Below, piece after piece: positions 9,120 through 18,487 of a DNA stretch of 64,000 nucleotides. The DNA lies in contig JBELBV010000001.1 of the NCBI GenBank assembly GCA_042095135.1, positions 62,001 to 126,000 on the forward strand. The letters are read 5' to 3'. The notes under the pieces were generated by a model. That model did not search any database and was not told where the DNA came from. It saw only the letters and a list, made by a program, of their open reading frames with translations. Source of the stretch: UA16 sp042095135. GTDB lineage: Bacteria; Bacteroidota; Bacteroidia; Flavobacteriales_D; Sanyastnellaceae. The translations under genes were made by a program, and so were the position numbers. Position 1 is the first letter of the stretch. The number at the start of each line of letters is the position of its first letter.

Positions 9120-11333
9120 ATGCAACAGATTTTTCACCGCACGTGGGCATTGGGATGTTACCTCATCCTGTTTGCAGCGGCGCCATTGAGTGCACAAGAC
9201 TTTCCGTTTGAGCTGCTGAGCAATGAGCTCATCTGGTACAGTGGAGAATTCCGCGAGGAGCGGGTTGGCGGCATTCGTTCAATGAACGATGGCAAGCACT
9301 ACACCAGCTTGGAGCGAACCGAGGACGGCAGCGCCATTGTCAAGTACGCTTACAAAACGGGTGAAGCCGTGGATACCCTAGCGACAAGCGTTCGAGCGTT
9401 CGGAAGCGCCGACCAAGGGTTCAGTGGGTATTCGTTTTCTGCGGACGAGCGGCACATACTTCTGACCACTGATGTAAAGCCCATCTACCGGCACTCCTTC
9501 TCGGCCAACTTCCACGTGTACGAGACAGAGTCCCAAGCATGCACGCCTTTGACGGATTTTGAATTGGGTGGACAGCGCCTTGCTGCCTTCTCACCCAATG
9601 CAGCGCACGTGGCGTTCATGCGGGACAACAACGTCTTCATTGTCGAGCTGGTTACCATGGAAGAAACCCAAGTCACCGATGACGGGGAGGTGAATGCCAT
9701 CATCAACGGGGCCACGGACTGGGTATACGAGGAGGAATTCGGTGATGACAATGGCATGTTTTGGTCGCCTGACGGCAGATACCTAGCATTCATGCGCTTT
9801 GACGAACGAAACGTTCGAGAATTTGGCATGCCCATGTATGGGGAACTTTACCCGGACCCGTATGAATTCAAATACCCCAAGGCTGGAGAGGGAAATGCAA
9901 CTATCGAAGTCAAAGTCTTCGATTTGGAGCGAAACAAAACGGGCACGGTCCTGCATCCGAAGACGGAGTACATTCCCCGGGTAAAATGGGGTGTCTCAAG
10001 CGAACAATTGCTGGTATTCACCATGAATCGCCACCAGAGCATTCTCAACATTCAGATGGGAGACTGCGCACGAGGGGTTGAGCAGTTGATCACGCGGAAA
10101 ATCTGGTCAGAGCAGGCCAACACCTACATCGACATCACCGATGACATCACGTTTTTGCCCGATGGCAGGTCGTTCATCATGACGAGCAAACGGGACGAAT
10201 TCAACCACCTCTACCAATTCTTCCTGAATCGCGACCTCGAGCCTGTGCAATTAACTTCGGGTGATTGGGACGTGCTTTCCGTTCAAGGCTACGACGCAAA
10301 GCGCAAGCAGGTATACTTCACGTGCTCTCAAAAAGGCGCCACGCAAACCCACCTCGCTCGCGTTGACTTGAAAGGCAACATGTCCATCCTGCACGATGAG
10401 GCAGGGACCCACCGGGCAGCGTATTCCAATTCGTTCGACTATTACATCCACACGCACCACACCGCCAACACTCCACCAGTGTATACGTTGAAAGACCGAA
10501 GTGGTCGGAATGTGCGCGCATTGAAAGACAACGCTGACTTGAACACGACCCTCGCGAAGTACAATCTCCAACCCAAGGAGTTTTTCACTATCACGAACGA
10601 TGCGGGTGTCGACCTCAACGCCTGGATGATCAAGCCACCCGGTTTTGACCCAAGCCAATCCTATCCTGTGTACGTCGCGATCTACGGAGGACCTGGGGTT
10701 AATACTGTATCCGACAGCTGGGCAGGCGCCAACTACTATTGGCACCAGCTCCTCGCCCAACAAGGTTACATCGTCGCCAGCGTCGATCCCCGTGGAACCC
10801 CCAAACGCGGACGCGTGTTTGAACACAGCACTTACAAGGAGTTGGGCAAGCTGGAAACGGAAGATTTCATCGACTTCGGGGAGTACCTCGGGGCCCAACC
10901 CTACGTGGACGGTGAGCGAATCGGCATCCAAGGATGGTCGTACGGTGGTTTCATGACGTTGCTGTGCATGACCAAGGGAGCCGACGTTTACACCGCCGGC
11001 ATTTCGGTGGCTCCTGTCACCAATTGGCGCTACTACGACACCATCTACACAGAGCGGTTCATGCAGACGCCTGCAGAAAATGCCAGCGGTTATGACGACA
11101 ACAGCCCCGTTAACCACGCCGACAAACTCGAGGGCGCCTTGCTCCTGGTGCACGGATCGGCCGACGACAACGTGCACTTTCAAAATTCCATGGAAATGGT
11201 CGATGCCCTCGTAGCCGCTGGCAAGGACTTCGACTTTTTTGCCTACCCCAATCGAAATCACGGCATATACGGGGGCAATACACGGCTTCATTTATTCAAC
11301 ATGATGCTCGACTTTGTGCGCGAAAACCTCTAA
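9120..11333 (+). CDS. Dipeptidyl peptidase IV (S9B family), exported
   Basis: A serine exopeptidase that removes N-terminal dipeptides, usually after proline or alanine. A signal peptide covers about the first 26 residues, ending PLSAQ. A beta-propeller domain follows and carries the WVYEEEF motif that binds the substrate N-terminus in DPP IV. The C-terminal alpha/beta-hydrolase has the nucleophile Ser607 in GWSYGG, the acid at Asp682/683 in GSADDNVHF, and His714 in NHGIYGG. At 737 residues it is full length. The next gene, a POT peptide transporter, starts 52 bases later, which suggests that dipeptides released in the periplasm are imported by its neighbour. Confidence 0.95.
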   Translation: MQQIFHRTWALGCYLILFAAAPLSAQDFPFELLSNELIWYSGEFREERVGGIRSMNDGKHYTSLERTEDGSAIVKYAYKTGEAVDTLATSVRAFGSADQGFSGYSFSADERHILLTTDVKPIYRHSFSANFHVYETESQACTPLTDFELGGQRLAAFSPNAAHVAFMRDNNVFIVELVTMEETQVTDDGEVNAIINGATDWVYEEEFGDDNGMFWSPDGRYLAFMRFDERNVREFGMPMYGELYPDPYEFKYPKAGEGNATIEVKVFDLERNKTGTVLHPKTEYIPRVKWGVSSEQLLVFTMNRHQSILNIQMGDCARGVEQLITRKIWSEQANTYIDITDDITFLPDGRSFIMTSKRDEFNHLYQFFLNRDLEPVQLTSGDWDVLSVQGYDAKRKQVYFTCSQKGATQTHLARVDLKGNMSILHDEAGTHRAAYSNSFDYYIHTHHTANTPPVYTLKDRSGRNVRALKDNADLNTTLAKYNLQPKEFFTITNDAGVDLNAWMIKPPGFDPSQSYPVYVAIYGGPGVNTVSDSWAGANYYWHQLLAQQGYIVASVDPRGTPKRGRVFEHSTYKELGKLETEDFIDFGEYLGAQPYVDGERIGIQGWSYGGFMTLLCMTKGADVYTAGISVAPVTNWRYYDTIYTERFMQTPAENASGYDDNSPVNHADKLEGALLLVHGSADDNVHFQNSMEMVDALVAAGKDFDFFAYPNRNHGIYGGNTRLHLFNMMLDFVRENL

Positions 11334-11385
11334 GGCTTGCCCCTCCCCTTCAATTGAACTAGATTAACCCGAAAAATTCTAACCC

Positions 11386-12879
11386 ATGACTGATTCAACC
11401 ACTGTGCCTTCGGGCCATCCCAAAGGGCTATACACCCTTTTCTTCTCTGAAATGTGGGAGCGTTTTTGCTACTACGGCATGCGCGTTCTCTTGACTTTGT
11501 TTTTGGTTAAATCGCTCCTCAAAGGAGATTCCGAGGCGAGCTTGATTTACGGTGCCTACACTGCACTCATATACGCTGCTCCGGTTTTAGGTGGTCGTAT
11601 GGCCGATAAATTCCTAGGGTACCGGTTTGCCATCATCTTGGGTGCTGTGCTGATGGCCATTGGTGAATTCCTTATTCTCGGTGCCACCGAGGTATTTGGA
11701 AGCAATGAAGCCTTCATGCTGCTGGGAATGGGTGCCCTCATCGTCGGCAACGGTTACTTCAAAGCCAACATATCCACCATCGTAGGTAAGCTTTACTCAG
11801 ACGGCGATCCTCGTCGGGATTCAGGCTTTACCATCTTCTACATCGGCATCAACATCGGTGCCTTGATGGCAACAACCATCGTAGCATTCGTCGGTGAAAC
11901 TTACGGATTCGAATACGGCTTCGGTCTTGCCGGCATCGGTATGTTGGCCGGACTCGCCATCTTCTGGGCCGGCCGCGACAACTACAGTGCAGCTGCCGGA
12001 TTGGACATCACCGAGGACGGCATGAAGCCCGTTGGGCCGCTGAAAATGTACCAAGCCATTTCCATTGGATCCCTCGCGTTAATTCCACTGTGCTACTTCC
12101 TCATCAGCCAAAATGAGTGGATGACGTACTTGCTCACGGGCCTCTTCATTTACATCGCGTTCTCAATGGTACGCGCGGGCATGAAAGAAGGCACAATGTG
12201 GCGCGACCGCATGATTGCCCTCATCATCTTCATGATCATCAACACGGTATTCTGGGCGTGTTTCGAGCAGGCTGGAACTTCGCTGACGCTCTTCGCTGAC
12301 CGCAACGTCAGCCGAGAAATTTTGGGCTGGATGATGCCAGCGTCAATGACCCAATTCTTCAATCCAGCCTTCATCATCATCTTCGGCTCCATCTTCTCTG
12401 TGATGTGGGTCAAGCTTGATCAAATTGGCAAGAACCCCAGCATTCCGATGAAATTCGCGTTGGGCATCCTGCAACTGGGAGCCGGCTTCTTGGTCACCTT
12501 GGTGGGGTTGCAATTTGCCGACGAGCAGGCCATGGTGCCGCTTTTGACCCTTGTCTTCTTGTACATGCTGCACACCACAGGAGAACTCTTCCTCTCGCCC
12601 ATTGGACTTTCCATGGTGACGAAACTTTCTCCGAAAAGTATGGCCGGAACGGCGATGGGTGCATGGTTTTTGAGTTTCGCTATGGCTAATTACCTCGGCG
12701 GAATCATCGCTTCATTAACCGGTGGCCACGGAGGAGGCGGTGACGCCCTGACTGCTGAAGAAGGCTTGGCTCAGTACACCGATATGTTCTCAACCATCGG
12801 TCTCGTACTGGTGGCTTTCGCAGTGCTCATCGCGTTGTGCAACAAGCCTCTTAACAAACTCATGCACGGGGTGCGGTAA
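11386..12879 (+). CDS. Proton-dependent oligopeptide transporter (POT/PTR family)
   Basis: An inner-membrane symporter importing di- and tripeptides with protons. The N-terminus has the POT signature FSEMWERFCYYGMR, including the ExxERFxYY proton-site motif. The family signature DSGFTIFYIGINIGA lies near residues 145-160. Around 12-14 hydrophobic helices span the 497 residues. A hydrophobic GELFLSPIG segment in the C-terminal half is also typical. It follows the DPP IV gene on the same strand and is closed by a strong hairpin at 12925-12946, so the pair forms a likely peptide-utilisation unit. Confidence 0.95.
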   Translation: MTDSTTVPSGHPKGLYTLFFSEMWERFCYYGMRVLLTLFLVKSLLKGDSEASLIYGAYTALIYAAPVLGGRMADKFLGYRFAIILGAVLMAIGEFLILGATEVFGSNEAFMLLGMGALIVGNGYFKANISTIVGKLYSDGDPRRDSGFTIFYIGINIGALMATTIVAFVGETYGFEYGFGLAGIGMLAGLAIFWAGRDNYSAAAGLDITEDGMKPVGPLKMYQAISIGSLALIPLCYFLISQNEWMTYLLTGLFIYIAFSMVRAGMKEGTMWRDRMIALIIFMIINTVFWACFEQAGTSLTLFADRNVSREILGWMMPASMTQFFNPAFIIIFGSIFSVMWVKLDQIGKNPSIPMKFALGILQLGAGFLVTLVGLQFADEQAMVPLLTLVFLYMLHTTGELFLSPIGLSMVTKLSPKSMAGTAMGAWFLSFAMANYLGGIIASLTGGHGGGGDALTAEEGLAQYTDMFSTIGLVLVAFAVLIALCNKPLNKLMHGVR

Positions 12880-12924
12880 ACCTCGCACTATTTGTTACGG
12901 TCACGTGACTTCACAACCTTTTCG

Positions 12925-12946
12925 AAAAGCGCCTCTGGGCGCTTTT
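12925..12946 (+). terminator. Rho-independent terminator after the POT transporter gene
   Basis: A perfect 9-bp stem (AAAAGCGCC / GGCGCTTTT) with a TCTG loop is followed by CTTTTG. It lies inside the longest possible frame of the next gene, which argues that the next gene starts later, at 12980. Confidence 0.85.
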
Positions 12947-12979
12947 CTTTTGCGATATTGCAAAAAATTGATTGCACCG

Positions 12980-13540
12980 ATGACTGCCCGACGCTTTACC
13001 CCTGTTATTCTCGTCATTTTTGCACTGGTCGCCATGCCTTGGACGGCTGTGGCACAACAGACGTCCATTAATTGGATATCCCTCGAGGAGGCCGTTGCAG
13101 CGCAGCAAGACGACCCACGCAAGATCATGATGGACGTGTACACGCAATGGTGCGGTCCCTGTAAAATGATGATGCGTAACACGTTCACAAATGCAGATGT
13201 CATCTCGTACATCAATGCCAACTACTACGCTGTGAAATTCGATGCCGAATCTCCGGGGCCAGTCACTTACCAAGAGCGGACATTCGAGAACCCCAGTTGG
13301 AATCCGAACGCTCGGGGACGGAACAGCACCCACCAACTGTCCCGTGCACTTGGTGTCAACGCCTATCCAACCTTGGTGTACTTCGATGAAAACGCGACGG
13401 TCATAACGCCCATTGCCGGGTACAAAACCCCTCAGCAACTGGAATTATACCTGCGCTTCTTCGCAGAAGAGTACACCAATGGGGTCCAGCAAGACCAGTG
13501 GGTAAAATTCCGCGACTCGTTTGCGCCGAGTTTCCAGTGA
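12980..13540 (+). CDS. Exported thioredoxin-fold protein
   Basis: A 186-residue thiol-disulfide or thioredoxin-like protein. The ATG at 12980 gives a clean signal peptide (MTARRFTPVILVIFALVAMPW, cleaved after VAQ). The longer frame from 12905 would include a transcription terminator and is rejected. The active site is WCGPC in a DVYTQWCGPCKMM context. A cis-proline segment (NAYPTLVYFD) and the terminal glycine strand (GYKTPQQLELYL) follow. An insert of about 30 residues (around NPSWNPNARGRNSTH) lies between the CxxC helix and the cis-Pro strand. This resembles thioredoxin-like DUF255/SoxW-type proteins. It probably acts in the periplasm; its partner is unknown. Confidence 0.85.
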   Translation: MTARRFTPVILVIFALVAMPWTAVAQQTSINWISLEEAVAAQQDDPRKIMMDVYTQWCGPCKMMMRNTFTNADVISYINANYYAVKFDAESPGPVTYQERTFENPSWNPNARGRNSTHQLSRALGVNAYPTLVYFDENATVITPIAGYKTPQQLELYLRFFAEEYTNGVQQDQWVKFRDSFAPSFQ

Positions 13541-13602
13541 GCCCTGCCCGTAGTCGAAAGTAGACCTGCATTTGACGACGTGCAGAACCATCTACTGTGG
13601 CC

Positions 13603-13610
13603 TATATTTG
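13603..13610 (+). promoter_or_regulatory. gltA: Predicted -7 box TATATTTG for citrate synthase
   Basis: TATATTTG is a perfect TAnnTTTG match 67 bases upstream of the gltA ATG. A TTTG lies at 13571-13574, but the 28-base gap to the box is longer than usual, so the -33 assignment is weak. Confidence 0.45.
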
Positions 13611-13677
13611 CAGCCGGAAGCAAGGCCTTCAAAGGCACTGAACCGCAAGTCTTTTTTAACCCAAATCGCGTCACATA

Positions 13678-14967
13678 ATGAGTGAGACAGCCCAACTAAT
13701 TCTGAATGGGGAAACGTATGAATTCCCAGTAATCGAAGGTTCTGAAAAGGAGAAAGCCATTGACATCTCCAAGTTGCGCGCGCAGACGGGTTACATCACG
13801 TTGGATTACGGATTCAAAAACACCGGATCCACGCAAAGTGCCATCACCTACCTCGACGGGGAAAACGGAATCCTTCGCTACCGTGGTTACTCTATCGAAG
13901 AATTGGCCGAAAATGCCTCGTTCATTGAGGTGGCGTACCTCTTGATTTACGGCGATCTTCCGAATGAGGAGCAGCTCAAGTACTTCCAAGAAGGCATCAC
14001 GCACCACACGCTGGTGCACGAAAACATGAAGCGGTTCTTTGAGGCGTTCCCTCCAGGTGCACATCCCATGGGCATGCTCAGCTCAATGATTTCAAGCTTG
14101 AGCACCTTCTACCCGGAATCGCAGAACCCCAACCGCTCCGTGGTCGACATCGAATTGACCATTCATCGGTTGATTGCGAAGTTGCCCACCCTCGCCGCAC
14201 AGGCTTACAAGCACAACATGGGCCATCCCACGGTGTACCCTACCAATAAGCTGAGCTACTGCGGAAACTTCCTCCAGATGATGTTTGCCCTCCCATCAGA
14301 GGATTACACGGTGAACCCCATCGTTGAAAGCGCAATCAATAAGCTACTAATCCTGCACGCCGACCACGAGCAAAACTGCTCGACATCAACGGTTCGGGTT
14401 GTGGGCTCGTCGCAAGCCAACTTGTACAGCAGCGTTTCTGCCGGAATCGCCGCGCTCTGGGGGCCGCTTCACGGCGGTGCCAACCAAGCAGTCATCGAGA
14501 TGCTCGAAGCCATCAGAGAAGACGGCGGCGACTTGCAGAAGTGGATTAACAAAGCGAAGGACAAAAACGACTCGTTCCGCCTCATGGGCTTTGGACACCG
14601 TGTCTACAAGAACTTCGACCCCCGTGCCCGCATCATCAAGAAGGCGGCAGATGAAGTCTTGGGACAGCTCGGCATTGACGACCCCGTTTTGGACATCGCA
14701 AAGGAGCTGGAACAAGTAGCGTTGAATGACGAATATTTCGTACAGCGTGGCTTGTACCCGAACGTAGACTTCTACTCAGGCATTATCTACCGCGCCTTGA
14801 ACATTCCAACAGATATGTTCACCGTGATGTTTGCTTTGGGACGATTGCCGGGATGGATTGCACAATGGAAGGAAATGGTCGAGAATCGGGAACCGATTGG
14901 CCGTCCCCGCCAGGTATTCACCGGCTCGAAAGCGCGTAGCTTCGTACGCTTGGCCGATCGCAAGTAA
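13678..14967 (+). CDS. gltA: Citrate synthase (type II)
   Basis: It condenses acetyl-CoA and oxaloacetate at the entry of the TCA cycle. At 429 residues it matches the long, hexameric NADH-sensitive type. Catalytic His265 (LHGGANQAV), His307 (FGHRVYKNFDPRA) and Asp364 (VDFYSG) correspond to E. coli His264, His305 and Asp362. The N-terminal beta domain typical of this type is present (LILNGETYEFPV). The ATG lies in a clean 137-base upstream region with a TATATTTG box. An enoyl-CoA hydratase gene begins one base after its stop, so the two are cotranscribed. Confidence 0.97.
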   Translation: MSETAQLILNGETYEFPVIEGSEKEKAIDISKLRAQTGYITLDYGFKNTGSTQSAITYLDGENGILRYRGYSIEELAENASFIEVAYLLIYGDLPNEEQLKYFQEGITHHTLVHENMKRFFEAFPPGAHPMGMLSSMISSLSTFYPESQNPNRSVVDIELTIHRLIAKLPTLAAQAYKHNMGHPTVYPTNKLSYCGNFLQMMFALPSEDYTVNPIVESAINKLLILHADHEQNCSTSTVRVVGSSQANLYSSVSAGIAALWGPLHGGANQAVIEMLEAIREDGGDLQKWINKAKDKNDSFRLMGFGHRVYKNFDPRARIIKKAADEVLGQLGIDDPVLDIAKELEQVALNDEYFVQRGLYPNVDFYSGIIYRALNIPTDMFTVMFALGRLPGWIAQWKEMVENREPIGRPRQVFTGSKARSFVRLADRK

Positions 14968-14968
14968 A

Positions 14969-15742
14969 ATGAACGCCGATATGAAAGGCGGCGGGGTTGA
15001 ACTTACCATTGATAGCAATGGTGTAGGCACTGTCACGTTCGGCCATCCCGCGAGTAATTCATTGCCAGGCGCCGTCCTCAATGCCCTAGCCCTCACCATT
15101 GATCAAGCTTCGAACCACAGTGATTGCAAAGTCATCGTGCTCAAATCATGGGGAGACCGCGCGTTTTGCGCTGGAGCGAGCTTCGACGAATTAATCGCCA
15201 TTCAAAACGAAGACGAGGGCCTCAAATTTTTTAGTGGATTTAGCAAGGTCATTCTGGCCATGCGGCGGAGCCCGAAATTCATCGTATGCCGGGTACAAGG
15301 CAAAGCAGTTGGCGGTGGAGTTGGCATTGCCGCAGCGTCGGACTACGCCCTGGCCACATCCTTTTCCAGCGTTAAGCTATCCGAACTTGCCATTGGTATC
15401 GGCCCCTTTGTTGTAGGGCCCGCTGTACAGCGTAAGATGGGCACCTCAGCTTTCACAGCCCTGGCCATCGACGCAGCAACCTGGTACGATGCCCAATGGG
15501 CGAAGGAACAAGGGCTGTATGCGGAAGTATTCAATGATGCGGTATCCATGGATGCTGCCGTAGACGCGTTGGCGCAGCGCTTGTCAGCTTCCAACCCTGA
15601 AGCCATGGCAGAATTGAAACGCGTATTTTGGGCTGGCACAGAACATTGGGAATCCCTTCTGCCCGAGCGTGCGGCGATTTCAGGCCGCCTGGTACTCAGC
15701 GATTTTACGCGTGAAGCCATCAATCGATTCAAGGGAAAGTAA
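14969..15742 (+). CDS. Enoyl-CoA hydratase/isomerase (crotonase) family protein
   Basis: A crotonase-fold enzyme of 257 residues, cotranscribed with citrate synthase. The oxyanion-hole segments are RAFCAGASFDE (about 65-74) and the glycine-rich VQGKAVGGGVGIAAASDYALA (about 109-129). One acidic residue remains at Glu139 (KLSELAIG). The position where hydratases usually have a second catalytic Glu falls in GIGPFVVGP and is not acidic. This resembles methylglutaconyl-CoA hydratase-like relatives. The frame extends upstream into gltA, but the ATG at 14969, one base past the gltA stop, is the natural start; 14981 is an alternative. Substrate unknown. Confidence 0.88.
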   Translation: MNADMKGGGVELTIDSNGVGTVTFGHPASNSLPGAVLNALALTIDQASNHSDCKVIVLKSWGDRAFCAGASFDELIAIQNEDEGLKFFSGFSKVILAMRRSPKFIVCRVQGKAVGGGVGIAAASDYALATSFSSVKLSELAIGIGPFVVGPAVQRKMGTSAFTALAIDAATWYDAQWAKEQGLYAEVFNDAVSMDAAVDALAQRLSASNPEAMAELKRVFWAGTEHWESLLPERAAISGRLVLSDFTREAINRFKGK

Positions 15743-15763
15743 CCCCATCGCCAGTTGATATGA

Positions 15764-15792
15764 AAAAAGGCGCCCTTGAGAGGCGCCTTTTT
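15764..15792. terminator. Bidirectional terminator between convergent genes
   Basis: The stem AAAAAGGCGCC / GGCGCCTTTTT with a short CTTGAGA loop has a U-tract on both strands. It closes both the gltA-hydratase unit (plus) and the secreted repeat protein gene (minus). Confidence 0.9.
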
Positions 15793-15812
15793 ATTGAGGT
15801 CGGTTATAATGC

Positions 15813-18387
15813 TTAGTGAATCAGTAAGCGCTTGGCGCCCTGCTGCTGCCCATTTCGAAGGACAACGTGGTAGAATCCGGTTTCAACACCGCTCAACTCA
15901 AACTGAACGGGCTGGCCATTGAGGGTGCACTCAAAGCGATTGATCAATCGACCAGAGGCATCGAGAAGCTCCACAACCGTTTTGCCATTCAAGTTCGTGC
16001 CATTGATCCAAAACGCTCCGTTCGTCGGGTTCGGGTACACGTCAAAGTCGACCGCTTCCAGCTCTGCAATGCCCGTGACGTTGTCAACAGCCCCTTCAAC
16101 GGTCGCAGTGCAGCCATTCGCGTCGGTTACGGTCAGAACATACGTGCCCGCTGAAAGTCCCGTCAAGTCCTCTTCTGTACTCTCGAATGCATCTGGACCG
16201 GTCCAAGCAAATTCGTACGGCGCAGTACCACCTGTAACCTCCACACTAATCGTGCCCGAGCCGTCACCTTCGGTTTCATTCGTGGCGTCTGCAGTCAGTG
16301 CAATGTCGCAGTAATAGCAGCTGCCGTCGTCGTCCGTGGCTTCTTCGCTGTAGTTCTCCGCTTCAGGATCGGTGCAACCGGCAATCTCCAATTCGTCGCA
16401 CACACCGTCACCATCGGCATCATTCAGGCAGTTGCCTTCACAATCATAGTACTCGTCTGCGTATTCGCACATACCATCGTCATCGGTCGCAGTAGCGTCG
16501 TAGTTACACGCCAACTCATCGGTACATCCTGCTACTTCCAATTCGTCGCACACACCGTCACCATCGGCATCATTCAGGCAGTTGCCTTCACNNNNNNNNN
16601 NNNNNNNNNNNNNNNNNNNNNNNNNNNNNNNNNNNNNNNNNNNNNNNNNNNNNNNNNNNNNNNNNNNNNNNNNNNNNNNNNNNNNNNNNNNCATCATTCA
16701 GGCAGTTGCCTTCACAATCATAGTACTCGTCTGCGTATTCGCACATGCCATCGTCATCGGTCGCAGTAGCATCGTAGTTGCACGCCATGTCATCCGTGCA
16801 ACCCGCGACCTCGAAAGGATCGCAGATGCCATCTCCATCGGTATCGGCCAGGCAATCGCCATTGCAGTCATAACCAGCTGGTGGGAAATCACACGAACCG
16901 TCGTTGTTAGTCGCATCCACATCATAGTTACACGCCGCTTCGTCGGTGCATCCCTCTACCTCCAATTCATCGCACACGCCATCGCCATCCATGTCCATCA
17001 GGCAGTTGCCGTCGCAATCGTAGTATGTGGCTGGGTATTCGCATGAACCGTCGTCGTCGGTCGCGTTCATGTCGTAGTTGCATGCATCTGGATTAGTGCA
17101 TCCTGCGACTTCCAATTCATCGCATACTCCGTCACCGTCCATGTCCATCAGGCAGTTGCCATCACAATCGTAGTACGTTTCTGCGTACGTGCAAGAGCCA
17201 TCGTCACCTGTGGCATTCGCATTGTAGTTGCAAGCGGCCTCGTCCGTGCAACCCAAGCAGCTGTAATCGCATGAGCCATTGTCCACAGTGAAAATTGGAT
17301 CGTAATTGCACGCCCCTTCATCGGTGCATCCAACGCATGAGGTGTAGTCGCACGAACCGTCTTCTTCCAAGGCGTCCGGGTCATAATTGCATGCAACTGG
17401 ATTCGTACATCCCAAGTTGCAGCTGTAATCACACGTACCGTCCTCGTAAATCGCATTCGGATCGTAGTTGCAGGCCTCGTCGTCCGTGCATCCGGCACAC
17501 GACAAGTAGTCGCATGTACCGTCCTCGTCTGTGGCATTCATGTCGTAGTTGCAAGCGAATGAGTCGGTGCAACCAGCCACCTCCAATTCGTCGCAAATGC
17601 CATCGCTGTCTGCGTCACTCAAGCAGTTGCCGTCGCAGTCGTAGTAGGTGTCAGCGTAGACGCAAGAACCATCGTCTTCCGTAGCTTCAGCGTCGTAGTT
17701 GCAGGCCAACTCATCTGTGCAGCCACCAGAGGCTGTCGAGGGACTAAATGTCCCCGTGCCACAGAAGTCAAAGGTGAAGTACAAACTCGCCGAGCCCAAG
17801 CCGTTCTCGAATACCTGGGCGTTGACCGTGCCGCAGATCTCACCATCCGTAGTCATTTGCAAGAACAACACGCGCATGTCTTCATCAGGCAATCCATTGG
17901 GGGCGCCATTCAGTACGTACCATGCCCCTCCCACTGAAGAATCAATGACCACGTTTTGACCATCCAAAGTCGAGCCTGAAGCAAAACACTCAACAAAGGG
18001 CTGAGCTGGATCTTCCAAAGTCGAAATGGCCGCTTCATCGCCGGTCTCCTGTTGATCAATTCCAATGGTCACCCAGCTGTCTGCAGCTAAATCAGGAAAA
18101 AAAGGCAAGAAAGCCGGATTGATATTGCTCGCGGTTGACCCGCCAAACCCACTGTTAAAGAAGGAATTATTGGAGGTTGAAATCAGCAACGGCGCCGTGT
18201 CACCGCCATAAATGGAAGACAAGAAATCATCGGTATTGGCCATATCGATGTACATGCGGTACGTCGTCAGGCCGGGCACAATATCCGCTGCGTGCTCCTC
18301 GAGTGTCAAGGTGTATTCTTGGGCAGATGCCACAGAGAAAAAGCCAAAGATCACTGGCACAAAAAATGCGCGTAGAAATCCCTTCAT
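15813..18387 (-). CDS. Secreted Cys/Asp-repeat protein with T9SS sorting domain (interrupted by assembly gap)
   Basis: One gene is split by 100 N at 16592-16691. The ATG at 18387 gives a signal peptide ending SVASAQ; the longer frame to 18417 lacks one. Order: a domain of about 190 residues with TTYRMY, DSWVTIG, GGAWYVLNG and MTTDG motifs; then eleven visible GCTDxxACNYDxxATxDDGSC units alternating with thrombospondin type 3-like D-x-DGDGVCDELE linkers; an SprB-like Ig module (TGGTAPYEFAWTGP...GTYVLTVTDANGC); and a C-terminal Por domain (VYPNPTNGAFWING...RLLIH). It should cross the outer membrane by type IX secretion and sit on the surface. Repeat number is uncertain because of the gap. It ends at the 15764-15792 terminator. 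Confidence 0.88.
16310..17740 (-). repeat. Tandem GCTD-ACNYD-DDGSC coding repeats
   Basis: Eleven visible units of roughly 30-45 residues share GCT[DN]xxACNYDxxAxxDDGSCxY. Several are joined by YYDC[DE]GNCLxDxDGDGVCDELEVxGC linkers. The bases repeat nearly exactly in places (for example the complement of 'tcgtagttgca'), and this defeated the assembly at 16592-16691. Dense Asp and paired Cys suggest calcium binding plus disulfides, which is inference. Confidence 0.9.
16592..16691. other. Assembly gap of 100 N inside a repeat gene
   Basis: Exactly 100 N is the conventional placeholder for a gap of unknown size. The 24 bases ending at 16591 equal the 24 bases starting at 16692, so the two contigs overlap in the repeat. 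Joining them on that overlap restores one frame across the gene. Confidence 0.97.
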
Positions 18388-18436
18388 AGTTCTTGGTAGG
18401 TTTGGTGTGAGCTGCAATTTAATTCGAAATAGAAAA

Positions 18437-18458
18437 AGTCGGACGTTGCCGCCCGACT
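18437..18458 (-). terminator. Terminator of the 1646-residue repeat protein gene
   Basis: On the minus strand AGTCGG pairs with CCGACT, with an inner CG/CG pair in a 10-base loop, followed by TTTTTCTATTT. It lies 29 bases past the stop at 18488. Confidence 0.7.
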
Positions 18459-18487
18459 CTCTCTCTCAATTTTGCCAACACTATGAT

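Noticed and set aside
10251..11291. Open frame of 346 codons on the minus strand inside the DPP IV gene
   Set aside because: It lies antisense to a well-supported peptidase with a complete catalytic triad, shows no family motif, and is the kind of long shadow frame expected at about 50% GC.
12905..12979. Extended 5' end of the thioredoxin-like gene
   Set aside because: It would include the whole transcription terminator at 12925-12946 and would bury the signal peptide.
14831..14968. Extended 5' end of the enoyl-CoA hydratase frame inside gltA
   Set aside because: The extension overlaps the citrate synthase coding sequence and has no crotonase similarity; ATG 14969 right after the gltA stop is more natural.
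16588..16697. Frameshift or pseudogene at the repeat protein gene
   Set aside because: The frame difference between the halves is explained exactly by the 24-base contig overlap plus the placeholder 100 N.
16582..17046. Plus-strand frame through the N gap and repeats
   Set aside because: It reads through the placeholder Ns and the complementary strand of the repeat array, so it is not a gene.
16310..17740. Regularly spaced direct repeats that could suggest a CRISPR array
   Set aside because: Repeats keep a reading frame, vary in unit length, and translate into Cys/Asp units. There are no unique spacers and no cas genes nearby.
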